The notes beneath the pieces are model-generated. The model did no database searches and was not told the DNA's origin. It saw only the letters and a list, made by a program, of their open reading frames with translations. From NCBI GenBank assembly GCA_015068335.1, contig SVKT01000008.1, positions 1 to 25,058 on the forward strand: DNA of 25,058 bases, given 5' to 3'. This DNA is from Oscillospiraceae bacterium. GTDB lineage: Bacteria > Bacillota > Clostridia > Oscillospirales > Oscillospiraceae. Of this stretch, positions 15,679 through 22,737 are shown piece after piece (position 1 is the first letter of the stretch; the number at the start of each line of letters is the position of its first letter). The position numbers and the translations under genes are program-made.

Positions 15679-16560
15679 ATGGAGCATCAGCGCCCCATCG
15701 TGGCATTTTTGTATGACTTCGATAAAACCCTCTGCACCACGGATATGCAGAACTATGCCTTCATTCCTTCGCTGGGAATGACGCCGGCGGAATTCTGGGC
15801 GCTGGCCAACGGCTTTGGCCGCGCCAACCGTATGGACGGCATTCTGGCCTATATGTACACGATGATCCAGGAGTCCCGGCGCAAGGGCGTGCCCTTCACC
15901 CGGGAGGATCTGGTGGAGAAAGGCAAAAGCATCGTGCTGTTCCCCGGTGTGCGGGACTGGTTCGACCGCATCAACGCCTTTGGCGACAGCCTGGGCGTGC
16001 AGGTAGAGCACTATATCATCTCCTCCGGCCTGCGGGAGATCATCGAGGGCTCCTCCATCAACGACGCCTTCAAGGAGATCTACGCCAGCGAGTTCTATTA
16101 TGACGAGGCCGGCCGTCCCGCCTGGCCCAAACTGGCGGTAAACTTCACCGCAAAGACCCAGTTCGTCTACCGCATCAACAAGGGCGTGCTGGATGTTTCC
16201 GACGACAAGACCCTCAACGACTCTATGCCGGACGATTCCAAGCGGGTACCCTTTGTCAATATGATCTACGTGGGCGACGGTCTCTCCGATGTGCCCTGTA
16301 TGAAGATGATGCGCGCCTACGGCGGTCAGGCCATCGCCGTCTATCAGGAGAGCAACCGCCTCGGCGTGGAAGATCTGCTGGCCAAGGGACGGGTGGATTT
16401 TATCTTCAAAGCCGATTACAGCGAGGGAACGCCCCTGGACCTGACGGTGAAGAACATCATTCGCAAAATGGCCATCGCCGACCGGCTGTGGGCCGAAAAC
16501 ACCCAACAGTTGCGCCGTCTGGGCGGCGACGTGCTGCCCGATCAGGTGGGTCTGTTCTGA
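15679..16560 (+). CDS. HAD-superfamily hydrolase (phosphoserine-phosphatase-like)
   Basis: A 293-residue soluble HAD phosphatase. Motif I is FLYDFDKTL with Asp13 as nucleophile and Asp15 as general acid. Motif II is IISSGL (Ser115 or Ser116). Motif IV is YVGDGLSDVPCM with Asp200 and Asp204. An alpha-helical cap insertion follows motif I. The layout is closest to phosphoserine-phosphatase-like HADs (PF12710 type), but the substrate is not evident. The ATG at 15679 follows GGAAAGGA; the gene is flanked by terminators on both sides, so it should be monocistronic, although no clear promoter is visible in the 16 bases between the upstream terminator and the ATG. Readthrough of that terminator is likely. 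Confidence 0.9.
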   Translation: MEHQRPIVAFLYDFDKTLCTTDMQNYAFIPSLGMTPAEFWALANGFGRANRMDGILAYMYTMIQESRRKGVPFTREDLVEKGKSIVLFPGVRDWFDRINAFGDSLGVQVEHYIISSGLREIIEGSSINDAFKEIYASEFYYDEAGRPAWPKLAVNFTAKTQFVYRINKGVLDVSDDKTLNDSMPDDSKRVPFVNMIYVGDGLSDVPCMKMMRAYGGQAIAVYQESNRLGVEDLLAKGRVDFIFKADYSEGTPLDLTVKNIIRKMAIADRLWAENTQQLRRLGGDVLPDQVGLF

Positions 16561-16578
16561 ACAAACCGAAAAACCACG

Positions 16579-16611
16579 AAAGCACGCGGAAGAAATTCCG
16601 CGTGCTTTTTT
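16579..16611 (+). terminator. Intrinsic terminator after the HAD hydrolase gene
   Basis: An eleven-base-pair stem AGCACGCGGAA/TTCCGCGTGCT (16581-16591 and 16596-16606), a GAAA tetraloop and a run of six T. The preceding A-run gives some activity on the other strand. Confidence 0.92.
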
Positions 16612-16619
16612 GTCGCCTC

Positions 16620-16648
16620 TTTACAGGGGGTAACTTTCCTGATAAAAT
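16620..16648 (+). promoter_or_regulatory. Candidate sigma-A promoter for the XRE-MBOAT-SGNH unit
   Basis: TTTACA (16620-16625), 17 bases, TAAAAT (16643-16648), standing between the upstream terminator and the XRE gene at 16705. The predicted start is near 16655, giving a leader of about 50 bases. Confidence 0.55.
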
Positions 16649-16704
16649 ATACAAACTGTATTGTCTGCGCCCGCATCTTCGGCGGACGGAGAAAGGAGAT
16701 TCCT

Positions 16705-17373
16705 ATGACTTCTGAATTTTCCAGAACCCTCTCCCTGCTGCGGCGGGAGCGGGGCGTTTCCCAGCGCACCGCGGCGGCGGATCTGGGCATTTCCCAGGCG
16801 CTGCTGTCCCACTATGAAAAGGGGGTGCGCGAGCCGGGCTTGCCCTTTGTGGTCAAGGCCTGTGACTATTATCACGTATCGGCTGACTTCATTCTGGGCC
16901 GCACGCTGTCCCGGGAGGGCGGTATGCTGACCAGCGAGGAGATCCTGGGCGCCGCGGACGAGAGCAAGGTGCTGCAAGGCAGCGTTCTGGCGACGCTTCA
17001 AAGCAAACTGCTCTCCGGCGCCATCGGCGTGCTGTTCGGCCTGCTGGGCAAACTGGGCGATAAGGCGGCCATCAACGCCGCGGCGGAGCATCTGGGCGGC
17101 AGCGTGTATCAGTTGTACCGCCACCTCTACCGTGCCGGCGGCGCCAACGAGCAGTATTTTGCGCTGGATGCGGACTTTTGCGCGATGGACGCGGCCGCGG
17201 CAGACGCAAAACTGGCGGAACTCCGCTATGTCCGCGCCCTGCGGCAGCAGAAGGGCGCGTTCCCCGATCTCTCCGCGGAGGCGGTGGCGGAGGCCTATCC
17301 CGGCCGCTGCCAGAGCCTGACGCAGGTTTTGAGCGCGGCGGACAAGCGCCTGTCTGCGCTGGCGGAAAAGTGA
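16705..17373 (+). CDS. XRE-family transcriptional regulator with a long helical C-terminal domain
   Basis: A 222-residue protein. Residues 1-67 form an HTH of the Cro/cI type (RRERGVSQRTAAADLGISQALLSHYEKG, then PGLPFVVKACDYYHVSADFILGR). The remaining 150 residues are predicted helical, with a hydrophobic part (LLSGAIGVLFGLLGKLG, about 93-109) and no enzyme motif I recognise. It could be a ligand-sensing or dimerisation domain. The ATG follows GAAAGGAG. Its stop lies seven bases before the MBOAT gene, so the regulator and the O-acyltransferase are co-transcribed and probably functionally linked. Confidence 0.88.
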   Translation: MTSEFSRTLSLLRRERGVSQRTAAADLGISQALLSHYEKGVREPGLPFVVKACDYYHVSADFILGRTLSREGGMLTSEEILGAADESKVLQGSVLATLQSKLLSGAIGVLFGLLGKLGDKAAINAAAEHLGGSVYQLYRHLYRAGGANEQYFALDADFCAMDAAAADAKLAELRYVRALRQQKGAFPDLSAEAVAEAYPGRCQSLTQVLSAADKRLSALAEK

Positions 17374-17380
17374 GGACCCA

Positions 17381-18805
17381 ATGAGTTTTCAATCGCTGGA
17401 TTTTCTGGCCTTTGTGGCGGCGGTCACAGGGGGTTGTCTGTTGGTGGCCCGCAGGACGCCGTGGGCTGCGAAACTGCTGCTGACGGTCGGCTGCATCGGC
17501 TTCTGTCTGGATGCCGGGCTCCGGGGTTTCCTCGTGCTGTGCTGCGGCGCGGCAGTCAGCCTTGCGGCGGTGAAATATCTTGCCGCCGACAGGCCGCAGA
17601 ACCGGCGCCGGGCGGCGATGATCGCTGCTGCGGCGTGGCATATCGTTGTGCTGGCAGTATTCAAGTATACCGGGTTTGTCACCGGCGGCGCGGCCTCTGT
17701 GGGCTGGGTTCCGCTGGGATTGAGCTTCTTTACCTTCCAGCAGTTGTGGCTGCTCAAAGAGGTCTACACCCGGGAATATGTGCCCCAGCCGGGGGATGAC
17801 CTGCTGCTCTACGCCTTCTTTTTCCCCTCCGTCACCTCCGGCCCCATCCTGCGGCCCGGAACCTTCTTCCCACAGGTGCGGAGTGAGCGTTTCCTGCGCC
17901 CCACCTGGGAGGATGCCGCCGCAGGCATCTGCGGCATCTGCGTGGGCACGGCCAAAAAGGTGCTGCTGGCAGACGCCTTCGGCGTGGTGGTGAACAACGG
18001 CTGGAACGGCGCGGCGGCGTCCGCGCCTGCCGCGTGGCTGACCATTCTTGGCTACACGATGCAGTTGTATTTCGACTTTTCCGGCTACTGCGACATTGCC
18101 GCCGGCTGTGCCCGCCTGCTGGGCATCCGCCTGCCGATGAACTTCGACTCTCCCTACCGCAGCCTTTCCGTGACGGAGTTCTGGAAGCGCTGGCATATCA
18201 CCCTGACCACTTTCCTGCGGGAGTGTGTGTACTTCCCCCTGGGCGGCAGCAGGAAGGGCGCCGCGCGGGCGTATCTGAATATTCTGCTCGTGTTTCTCAT
18301 CAGCGGCATCTGGCACGGCGCGGGCTGGACCTTTATCGTGTGGGGACTGCTCCACGGTCTGGCCCAGATCGCGGAACGACTTCTGGGCAAGCGGACGGAG
18401 CGGCTGCCGAAGGTGCTGCGCTGGGCGCTGATGTTCCTGTTTGTCAATCTGGCGTGGGTGTTTTTCCGCGCGCCGGACCTTGCGTCCGCGTGGGCGCTGC
18501 TGAAAACCGCCTTTACCGGCGGTTCGGGACTGCCGCTCCCTGCATTGGCGGCGGGATTGTTCCCCAAGGAACGGGCGGCGTTGCAGTTGCTGCTGTCGGA
18601 TATGGAGTCGAATCTCAATGTGCTGCTGGTGTCCGTCCTCTACGGCGCGGGCGCGGCGGTGGTGCTGTATCCCCGCAGCACGGCGCGGGATATGGAGGAG
18701 GGGCGCTGCCCCGGCATTTTGCGCTGTGTGCTGCTGGCGGCGGCTGCGGCGTGGGCAGTTCTCTCCTTTACCGGTGTGACCACCTTTATCTATTCCAACT
18801 TTTAA
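17381..18805 (+). CDS. MBOAT family O-acyltransferase (AlgI/DltB-like)
   Basis: A 474-residue polytopic membrane protein with about ten hydrophobic segments. Family markers are SVTEFWKRWHITL (His272) and the catalytic histidine in ISGIWHGAGW (His312). Members such as AlgI, PatA and DltB move acyl groups, usually acetyl, across the membrane onto a polysaccharide, peptidoglycan or teichoic acid. The following gene encodes an SGNH-like protein, the usual partner for the final transfer, so this is probably an envelope glycan O-acetylation pair. The absence of dltA/dltC nearby argues against D-alanylation. The ribosome binding site (GTGAGGA) overlaps the end of the XRE gene. Confidence 0.95.
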   Translation: MSFQSLDFLAFVAAVTGGCLLVARRTPWAAKLLLTVGCIGFCLDAGLRGFLVLCCGAAVSLAAVKYLAADRPQNRRRAAMIAAAAWHIVVLAVFKYTGFVTGGAASVGWVPLGLSFFTFQQLWLLKEVYTREYVPQPGDDLLLYAFFFPSVTSGPILRPGTFFPQVRSERFLRPTWEDAAAGICGICVGTAKKVLLADAFGVVVNNGWNGAAASAPAAWLTILGYTMQLYFDFSGYCDIAAGCARLLGIRLPMNFDSPYRSLSVTEFWKRWHITLTTFLRECVYFPLGGSRKGAARAYLNILLVFLISGIWHGAGWTFIVWGLLHGLAQIAERLLGKRTERLPKVLRWALMFLFVNLAWVFFRAPDLASAWALLKTAFTGGSGLPLPALAAGLFPKERAALQLLLSDMESNLNVLLVSVLYGAGAAVVLYPRSTARDMEEGRCPGILRCVLLAAAAAWAVLSFTGVTTFIYSNF

Positions 18806-18814
18806 GGAGGCCGT

Positions 18815-19897
18815 ATGGACAAACGATACAGACGCTGTGCCTGCGGCCTGCTGGCCGGGGTGCTGTTGCTGCTGACGGCGGCAGCCGCCGTGGTGTATGC
18901 CGTAGACCCGGCCTTTTACTACCGTGTGCCCGCGGACGGCGAAGCGGTCTTTTTCAACGAGCGCTATCAGAGCGCGGGCCTTGCCGCAAATGTGGAGGCG
19001 GACACCGTTCTGGTGGGCACCTCTATGGCGGCCAATTACCGGCCTTCCGCCATCGGCGCGGCCTTCGGCGGCAGCGGCGGGCGCATTACACTTCCCGACG
19101 GATACATCAGCGAGTTTGACCGGGTAATGGACGTGCTGTTTCGCAAGCAGGCGCCCGGACGCGTGGTCATTGCGCTGGATATGAATATCCTGACCCGGGA
19201 CGGCAGCGGCGTCACCGATGCGATGCCAGAATATCTGTATAACCGCAACCCGGTGGACGACGTCCGGTATCTGCTGAACAAGGATGCGCTGTATTACAGT
19301 TTTTTTGTGCTGAAAAACCGGGAATGGGGCACCACGGAGACGCTGGATGAGAGTTTCGTCTGGGACGAGGGCATCTGGTGGAATCACATCACGGCGCTGG
19401 CGGGCTATGCAAGACCCGAGCCCTCCGGCGAAACGCTGCCGGCAGACGCCTATCTGGACAATGTGCGCAGCAATCTGGCTGTGGTGGAGCGTTGGATCAC
19501 GGAGCATCCCGACACGCAGTTTGAGATCTTCCTCTCGCCGTACAGTATGCTGTTCTGGGACAAGGCGGCGCGGCTGGGGCAGACGGAGGCGGTACTTGCC
19601 GCTGTGGAACTGACCTGCACAGCGTTGCTGGGCTATGAAAATGCTGCCCTTTACGGCTGCCTGATGGACCGGGAATTCGTGGACGATCTGGACAACTACT
19701 GCGACCACCTCCACCACTCCACGGAGATGGGAGACCGGGTGCTGGCGAAGATCGCCGCCGGAGAAGGCCGGCTGACGGAGGAAAATGTGGCGCAGACTCT
19801 CGCCAACTGGCGGACGTTTGTGGTAGACTATGACTATGAAAAGTTCTGGGACACGGCGTTCTGGGAGGAATGGAACGCCGCCCGGGCAAAGACGTGA
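18815..19897 (+). CDS. SGNH-like acetyltransferase/esterase, MBOAT partner
   Basis: A 360-residue protein with an N-terminal signal anchor (about residues 9-30) and an extracytoplasmic domain. VLVGTSMAANYRPS supplies the candidate nucleophile Ser70, and DNYCDHLHHS supplies Asp297 and His300 for the catalytic Asp-His pair. This layout (TM helix, GTS motif, C-terminal DxxH) is that of the AlgJ/AlgX/DltD-like proteins encoded beside MBOAT transferases, which place the acetyl group on the extracellular polymer. The ATG at 18815 follows AAGGAGG, ten bases after the MBOAT stop. The polymer substrate is unknown. Confidence 0.85.
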   Translation: MDKRYRRCACGLLAGVLLLLTAAAAVVYAVDPAFYYRVPADGEAVFFNERYQSAGLAANVEADTVLVGTSMAANYRPSAIGAAFGGSGGRITLPDGYISEFDRVMDVLFRKQAPGRVVIALDMNILTRDGSGVTDAMPEYLYNRNPVDDVRYLLNKDALYYSFFVLKNREWGTTETLDESFVWDEGIWWNHITALAGYARPEPSGETLPADAYLDNVRSNLAVVERWITEHPDTQFEIFLSPYSMLFWDKAARLGQTEAVLAAVELTCTALLGYENAALYGCLMDREFVDDLDNYCDHLHHSTEMGDRVLAKIAAGEGRLTEENVAQTLANWRTFVVDYDYEKFWDTAFWEEWNAARAKT

Positions 19898-19927
19898 TTT
19901 TGACCCCCCCAACGGAGGTATCCCCTT

Positions 19928-20017
19928 ATGACGAAACAGGAAAATATTCGCAACTTTTCCATTATTGCGCACATTGACCTCGTCGCCCCAAGCGCCGCAT
20001 CCCTCGCAGCCGGCTAA
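19928..20017 (+). pseudogene. Truncated duplicate of the lepA start (29 codons)
   Basis: The upstream copy of the lepA start is intact for ribosome binding site and ATG. It encodes the first 17 residues of LepA (MTKQENIRNFSIIAHID), then diverges at the insert to LVAPSAASLAAG and stops at 20015-20017. It breaks off just before the HGKST P-loop, so it can have no GTPase function. Because the ribosome binding site is the same as that of lepA, ribosomes should translate it; it could act as an upstream ORF affecting lepA expression, or be inert. Confidence 0.85.
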
Positions 20018-20137
20018 CGCCGACCGCTCGCTCGCTTTGCTGCGGCTCCTCTCCCCACAAAATCTTCGATTTTGCAGGGACTCCTTACTTTGATTTGATA
20101 TACGGCGCATCCGCGCCGCCCCGCCTTGCGGGGCCCC
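19980..20137. repeat. Inserted hairpin-rich segment, possible MITE-like or interspersed repeat
   Basis: The insert between the two lepA starts contains three compact hairpins: CAAAATC/GATTTTG (20058-20064 and 20068-20074), GGCGC/GCGCC (20104-20108 and 20113-20117) and CCCCGC/GCGGGG (20119-20124 and 20128-20133). The minus strand has an open frame through the insert, but it is continuous with antisense frames of neighbours and is not supported as a gene. No transposase and no clear terminal inverted repeats are seen. Confidence 0.5.
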
Positions 20138-20167
20138 GGGTGGACTTGCCGACGGAGGTATCCCCTT

Positions 20168-21973
20168 ATGACGAAACAGGAAAATATTCGCAACTTTTCC
20201 ATTATTGCGCACATTGACCACGGCAAGTCCACCCTGTCTGACCGTATGATCGAACTGTGCGGTGCGGTGGAGCAGCGGCAGATGGAATCCCAGATCCTGG
20301 ACAATATGGATCTGGAAAAGGAACGCGGCATCACCATCAAGGCCCGCGCCGTCCGTATGGACTACACGGCGAAGGACGGGGAAGTGTATACCCTCAACCT
20401 CATCGACACCCCGGGCCACGTGGACTTCAACTACGAGGTTTCCCGCTCTCTGGCGGCCTGCGAGGGCGCCGTTCTGGTGGTGGACGCCACCCAGGGCGTG
20501 GAAGCCCAGACTCTGGCCAACACCTATCTGGCGATGGAGCACGATTTGGAGATCCTGCCCGTGTTCAACAAGATCGACCTGCCTGCCGCCGACCCCCAGA
20601 TGGCCAAGCAGGCGGTGGAGGACATCATCGGTCTGCCGGCGATGGATGCGCCGGAGATCTCTGCCAAAATGGGCATCAATATCGACTCCGTGCTGGAAGA
20701 CATCGTGAAGAACGTCCCGGCGCCCACCGGCGACCCCGACGCGCCGTTGCAGGCCCTGATCTTCGACAGCCAGTATGACAGTTACCGCGGCGTCATCGTT
20801 TTCCTGCGGCTGATGGAGGGCTCCCTCCGTCCCGGCCAGCAGGTGAAAATGATGGCCTCCGGCGCCACCTATCAGGTCATCGAGTGCGGCCATCTGCTGC
20901 CGCTGGGTATGAAGGCCTGCGATTGCCTGCGCGCCGGCGAGGTCGGCTACTTCACCGCCTCCATCAAAAACGTGAAGGATACCCGAGTGGGCGATACCGT
21001 CACCGACGCTGCCAATCCCGCCGCCGAGCCTCTGCCCGGTTACCGACCCGTGCAGCCGATGGTCTACTGCGGCATCTACACCGAGGACGGCAGCAAGTAT
21101 CCCGACCTGCGTGACGCGCTGGAAAAACTGCAACTCAACGACGCGTCCCTCTCCTTCGAGCCGGAATCCTCCGTGGCGCTGGGCTTCGGCTTCCGCTGCG
21201 GCTTCCTGGGTATGCTGCATATGGAAGTCATCCAGGAGCGTTTGGAACGGGAATTTGATCTGGACCTGGTCACCACGCTGCCCTCCGTTATCTACGATGT
21301 CTATAAGAACGACGGTACACTGGTGCGAGTGGATAACCCTCACAACTATCCCGACCCCACCCACATCGAGCACGCCGAGGAGCCTTATGTCAAAGTCTCC
21401 ATCATTGCGCCCAACGAGTTCGTGGGCAACATTATGCCGATGTGTCAGGAGCGCCGCGGCGAGTTCAAGGATATGCAGTATCTGGATACCCGTCTGGTGG
21501 AACTGCACTATCAGATGCCCCTGAACGAGATCATCTATGATTTCTTCGACACCTTGAAAGCCAACACCAAGGGATACGCCTCTCTGGACTATGAACTGTC
21601 CGGCTACCGCCCCAGCGAACTGGTGAAGGTGGACCTGCGCCTCAACGGCGACGGCGTAGACGCTTTGAGTTTCATCGCCCATAAGGATAAGGCCTATCCC
21701 CGCGCCCGCAAACTGTGCGAGAAGTTGAAGGAGAATATCCCCAGACAGTTGTTTGAGATCCCCGTGCAGGCCGCCATTGGCGGCAAGGTCATCGCCCGGG
21801 AGACCGTGAAGGCTATGCGCAAGGACGTGCTGGCCAAGTGCTACGGCGGCGACATCACCCGCAAGAAGAAACTGCTGGAAAAGCAGAAAGAGGGCAAAAA
21901 GAAGATGCGCTCGCTGGGAAGTGTGCAACTGCCCACGGAGGCCTTCCTGGCCGTCCTCAAACTGGACGAGTAA
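20168..21973 (+). CDS. lepA: Elongation factor 4 (LepA), ribosome-associated GTPase
   Basis: A 601-residue translational GTPase, thought to help with ribosome biogenesis or back-translocation. G1 is AHIDHGKST (Lys20), switch II is DTPGHVDF, and NKID is G4. The LepA-specific C-terminal domain ends with LLEKQKEGKKKMRSLGSVQLP and AFLAVLK. The length equals the family norm. The ATG at 20168 follows ACGGAGG. The whole ribosome binding site and first 17 codons are repeated 240 bases upstream, so the original junction to the SGNH gene was presumably at 19912 and the functional gene now starts from the second copy. It ends at a bidirectional terminator. Confidence 0.97.
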   Translation: MTKQENIRNFSIIAHIDHGKSTLSDRMIELCGAVEQRQMESQILDNMDLEKERGITIKARAVRMDYTAKDGEVYTLNLIDTPGHVDFNYEVSRSLAACEGAVLVVDATQGVEAQTLANTYLAMEHDLEILPVFNKIDLPAADPQMAKQAVEDIIGLPAMDAPEISAKMGINIDSVLEDIVKNVPAPTGDPDAPLQALIFDSQYDSYRGVIVFLRLMEGSLRPGQQVKMMASGATYQVIECGHLLPLGMKACDCLRAGEVGYFTASIKNVKDTRVGDTVTDAANPAAEPLPGYRPVQPMVYCGIYTEDGSKYPDLRDALEKLQLNDASLSFEPESSVALGFGFRCGFLGMLHMEVIQERLEREFDLDLVTTLPSVIYDVYKNDGTLVRVDNPHNYPDPTHIEHAEEPYVKVSIIAPNEFVGNIMPMCQERRGEFKDMQYLDTRLVELHYQMPLNEIIYDFFDTLKANTKGYASLDYELSGYRPSELVKVDLRLNGDGVDALSFIAHKDKAYPRARKLCEKLKENIPRQLFEIPVQAAIGGKVIARETVKAMRKDVLAKCYGGDITRKKKLLEKQKEGKKKMRSLGSVQLPTEAFLAVLKLDE

Positions 21974-21975
21974 GC

Positions 21976-22013
21976 GAAAAAAAGACCGCCGCAGGCATTG
22001 CCTGCGGCGGTTT
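21976..22013. terminator. Bidirectional terminator between lepA and the convergent YoaK gene
   Basis: A 12-base-pair perfect stem ACCGCCGCAGGC/GCCTGCGGCGGT (21985-21996 and 22000-22011) with an ATT loop. The plus strand is followed by TTCCTTGTTT, the minus strand by CTTTTTTTCGC, so the better U-tract serves the minus-strand gene ending at 22025. Confidence 0.88.
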
Positions 22014-22024
22014 CCTTGTTTCGT

Positions 22025-22681
22025 TCAATTGTCGCCGCCGTGGAGCAGGATCACTGCCGGCAGCAGAGAGAGGACGGAAAACAAAACCGTCCACTGGCCC
22101 ATAAGGGGGAGCAGCAGACTGCCTGCGGCAGCGCCCGCCAGGAAGCACCCGATCACAGCCAGATAGCAGCCGGCAGACCGGAAGGCGCCGGGCTGTTTTT
22201 CCGCCGCGCCGTGGTAAATAAATTCTGCTGCGCTGCGGAGGTTGCCGGTGCACATCGTGGAGGCAAAGGCCAGTCCCCGCACGGTGCGGAAGGTGCTCAA
22301 CTGCATAGAGCAGGCGATGGCGATGAGGGAGTTGACCACATTGTCCCAGACCCCGGTGGGGAGGAAGGCGGCGATGGTCAGGGCCAGGATCTCGCACAGA
22401 ACCACACGCTGCTGCCAGCGAAGGCTGCCGCCCTTGCGTTTGCGCAGCATCTCCGTCACAGCGGCGCCGGCGGCAAAGGCCAGGATGGGCAGCAGATAGT
22501 GGGCGGCGCCGGGCAGGTCGCCCCGGGTCAGGCGAATAGTCAGCAGCAGCATATTGCCTGTCTGCATACTGGCAAACACGCCGCCCCGATGGAGATAGGA
22601 ATAGGCGTCCAGCGCGCCGATGGCCATCGCCAGAAACGCGATCACGCCGAGAGATTCGGGGTTGCCCCGCCACTTTTTCAT
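22025..22681 (-). CDS. YoaK/DUF1275 family membrane protein
   Basis: A 218-residue membrane protein with about six hydrophobic segments. The family pattern is visible: GALDAYSYLHRGGVFASMQTGN near the N-terminus (split by the first loop) and, in the second half, STFRTVRGLAFASTMCTGNLRSA. The two TGN motifs mark an internal repeat. Function is unknown; the family is annotated as DUF1275 (YoaK). The start at 22681 follows AGAAAGGATC on the minus strand; upstream in-frame codons would run into the terminator hairpin and dapF. It lies 56 bases downstream of the carB-dapF gene in the same direction. Confidence 0.9.
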   Translation of the reverse strand: MKKWRGNPESLGVIAFLAMAIGALDAYSYLHRGGVFASMQTGNMLLLTIRLTRGDLPGAAHYLLPILAFAAGAAVTEMLRKRKGGSLRWQQRVVLCEILALTIAAFLPTGVWDNVVNSLIAIACSMQLSTFRTVRGLAFASTMCTGNLRSAAEFIYHGAAEKQPGAFRSAGCYLAVIGCFLAGAAAGSLLLPLMGQWTVLFSVLSLLPAVILLHGGDN

Positions 22682-22699
22682 AGAGATCCTTTCTGAAAG

Positions 22700-22731
22700 A
22701 AGCCCCGGCGCCTTGAAAACGCCGGGGCTTT
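22700..22731 (-). terminator. Hairpin between carB-dapF and the YoaK gene
   Basis: An 11-base-pair stem AAGCCCCGGCG/CGCCGGGGCTT (22700-22710 and 22720-22730). On the minus strand it follows the dapF stop by seven bases and is followed by TCTTTC, a weak U-tract. It is probably a partial terminator or mRNA-stabilising hairpin, since the YoaK ribosome binding site comes directly after. Confidence 0.6.
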
Positions 22732-22737
22732 TCCGTT

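Larger units (their letters stand above)
19912..20219 (+). repeat. 68-base exact direct repeat of the lepA 5' end flanking a 172-base insert
   Basis: Bases 19912-19979 and 20152-20219 are identical over 68 bases. Both copies include the ribosome binding site ACGGAGG, the ATG and the first 17 codons of lepA. Between them are 172 bases (19980-20151) of unrelated, hairpin-rich sequence. The last 14 bases of the insert (20138-20151, GGGTGGACTTGCCG) are the exact reverse complement of lepA bases 20221-20234, which code for the P-loop region just beyond the repeat. This points to a replication template-switch or an insertion with duplication. Confidence 0.93.

Noticed and set aside
17072..21928. 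1618-codon open frame on the minus strand
   Set aside because: It is antisense to the MBOAT, SGNH and lepA genes, all strongly supported. It has low-complexity Gln/His/Arg-rich composition typical of antisense frames in high-GC genes.
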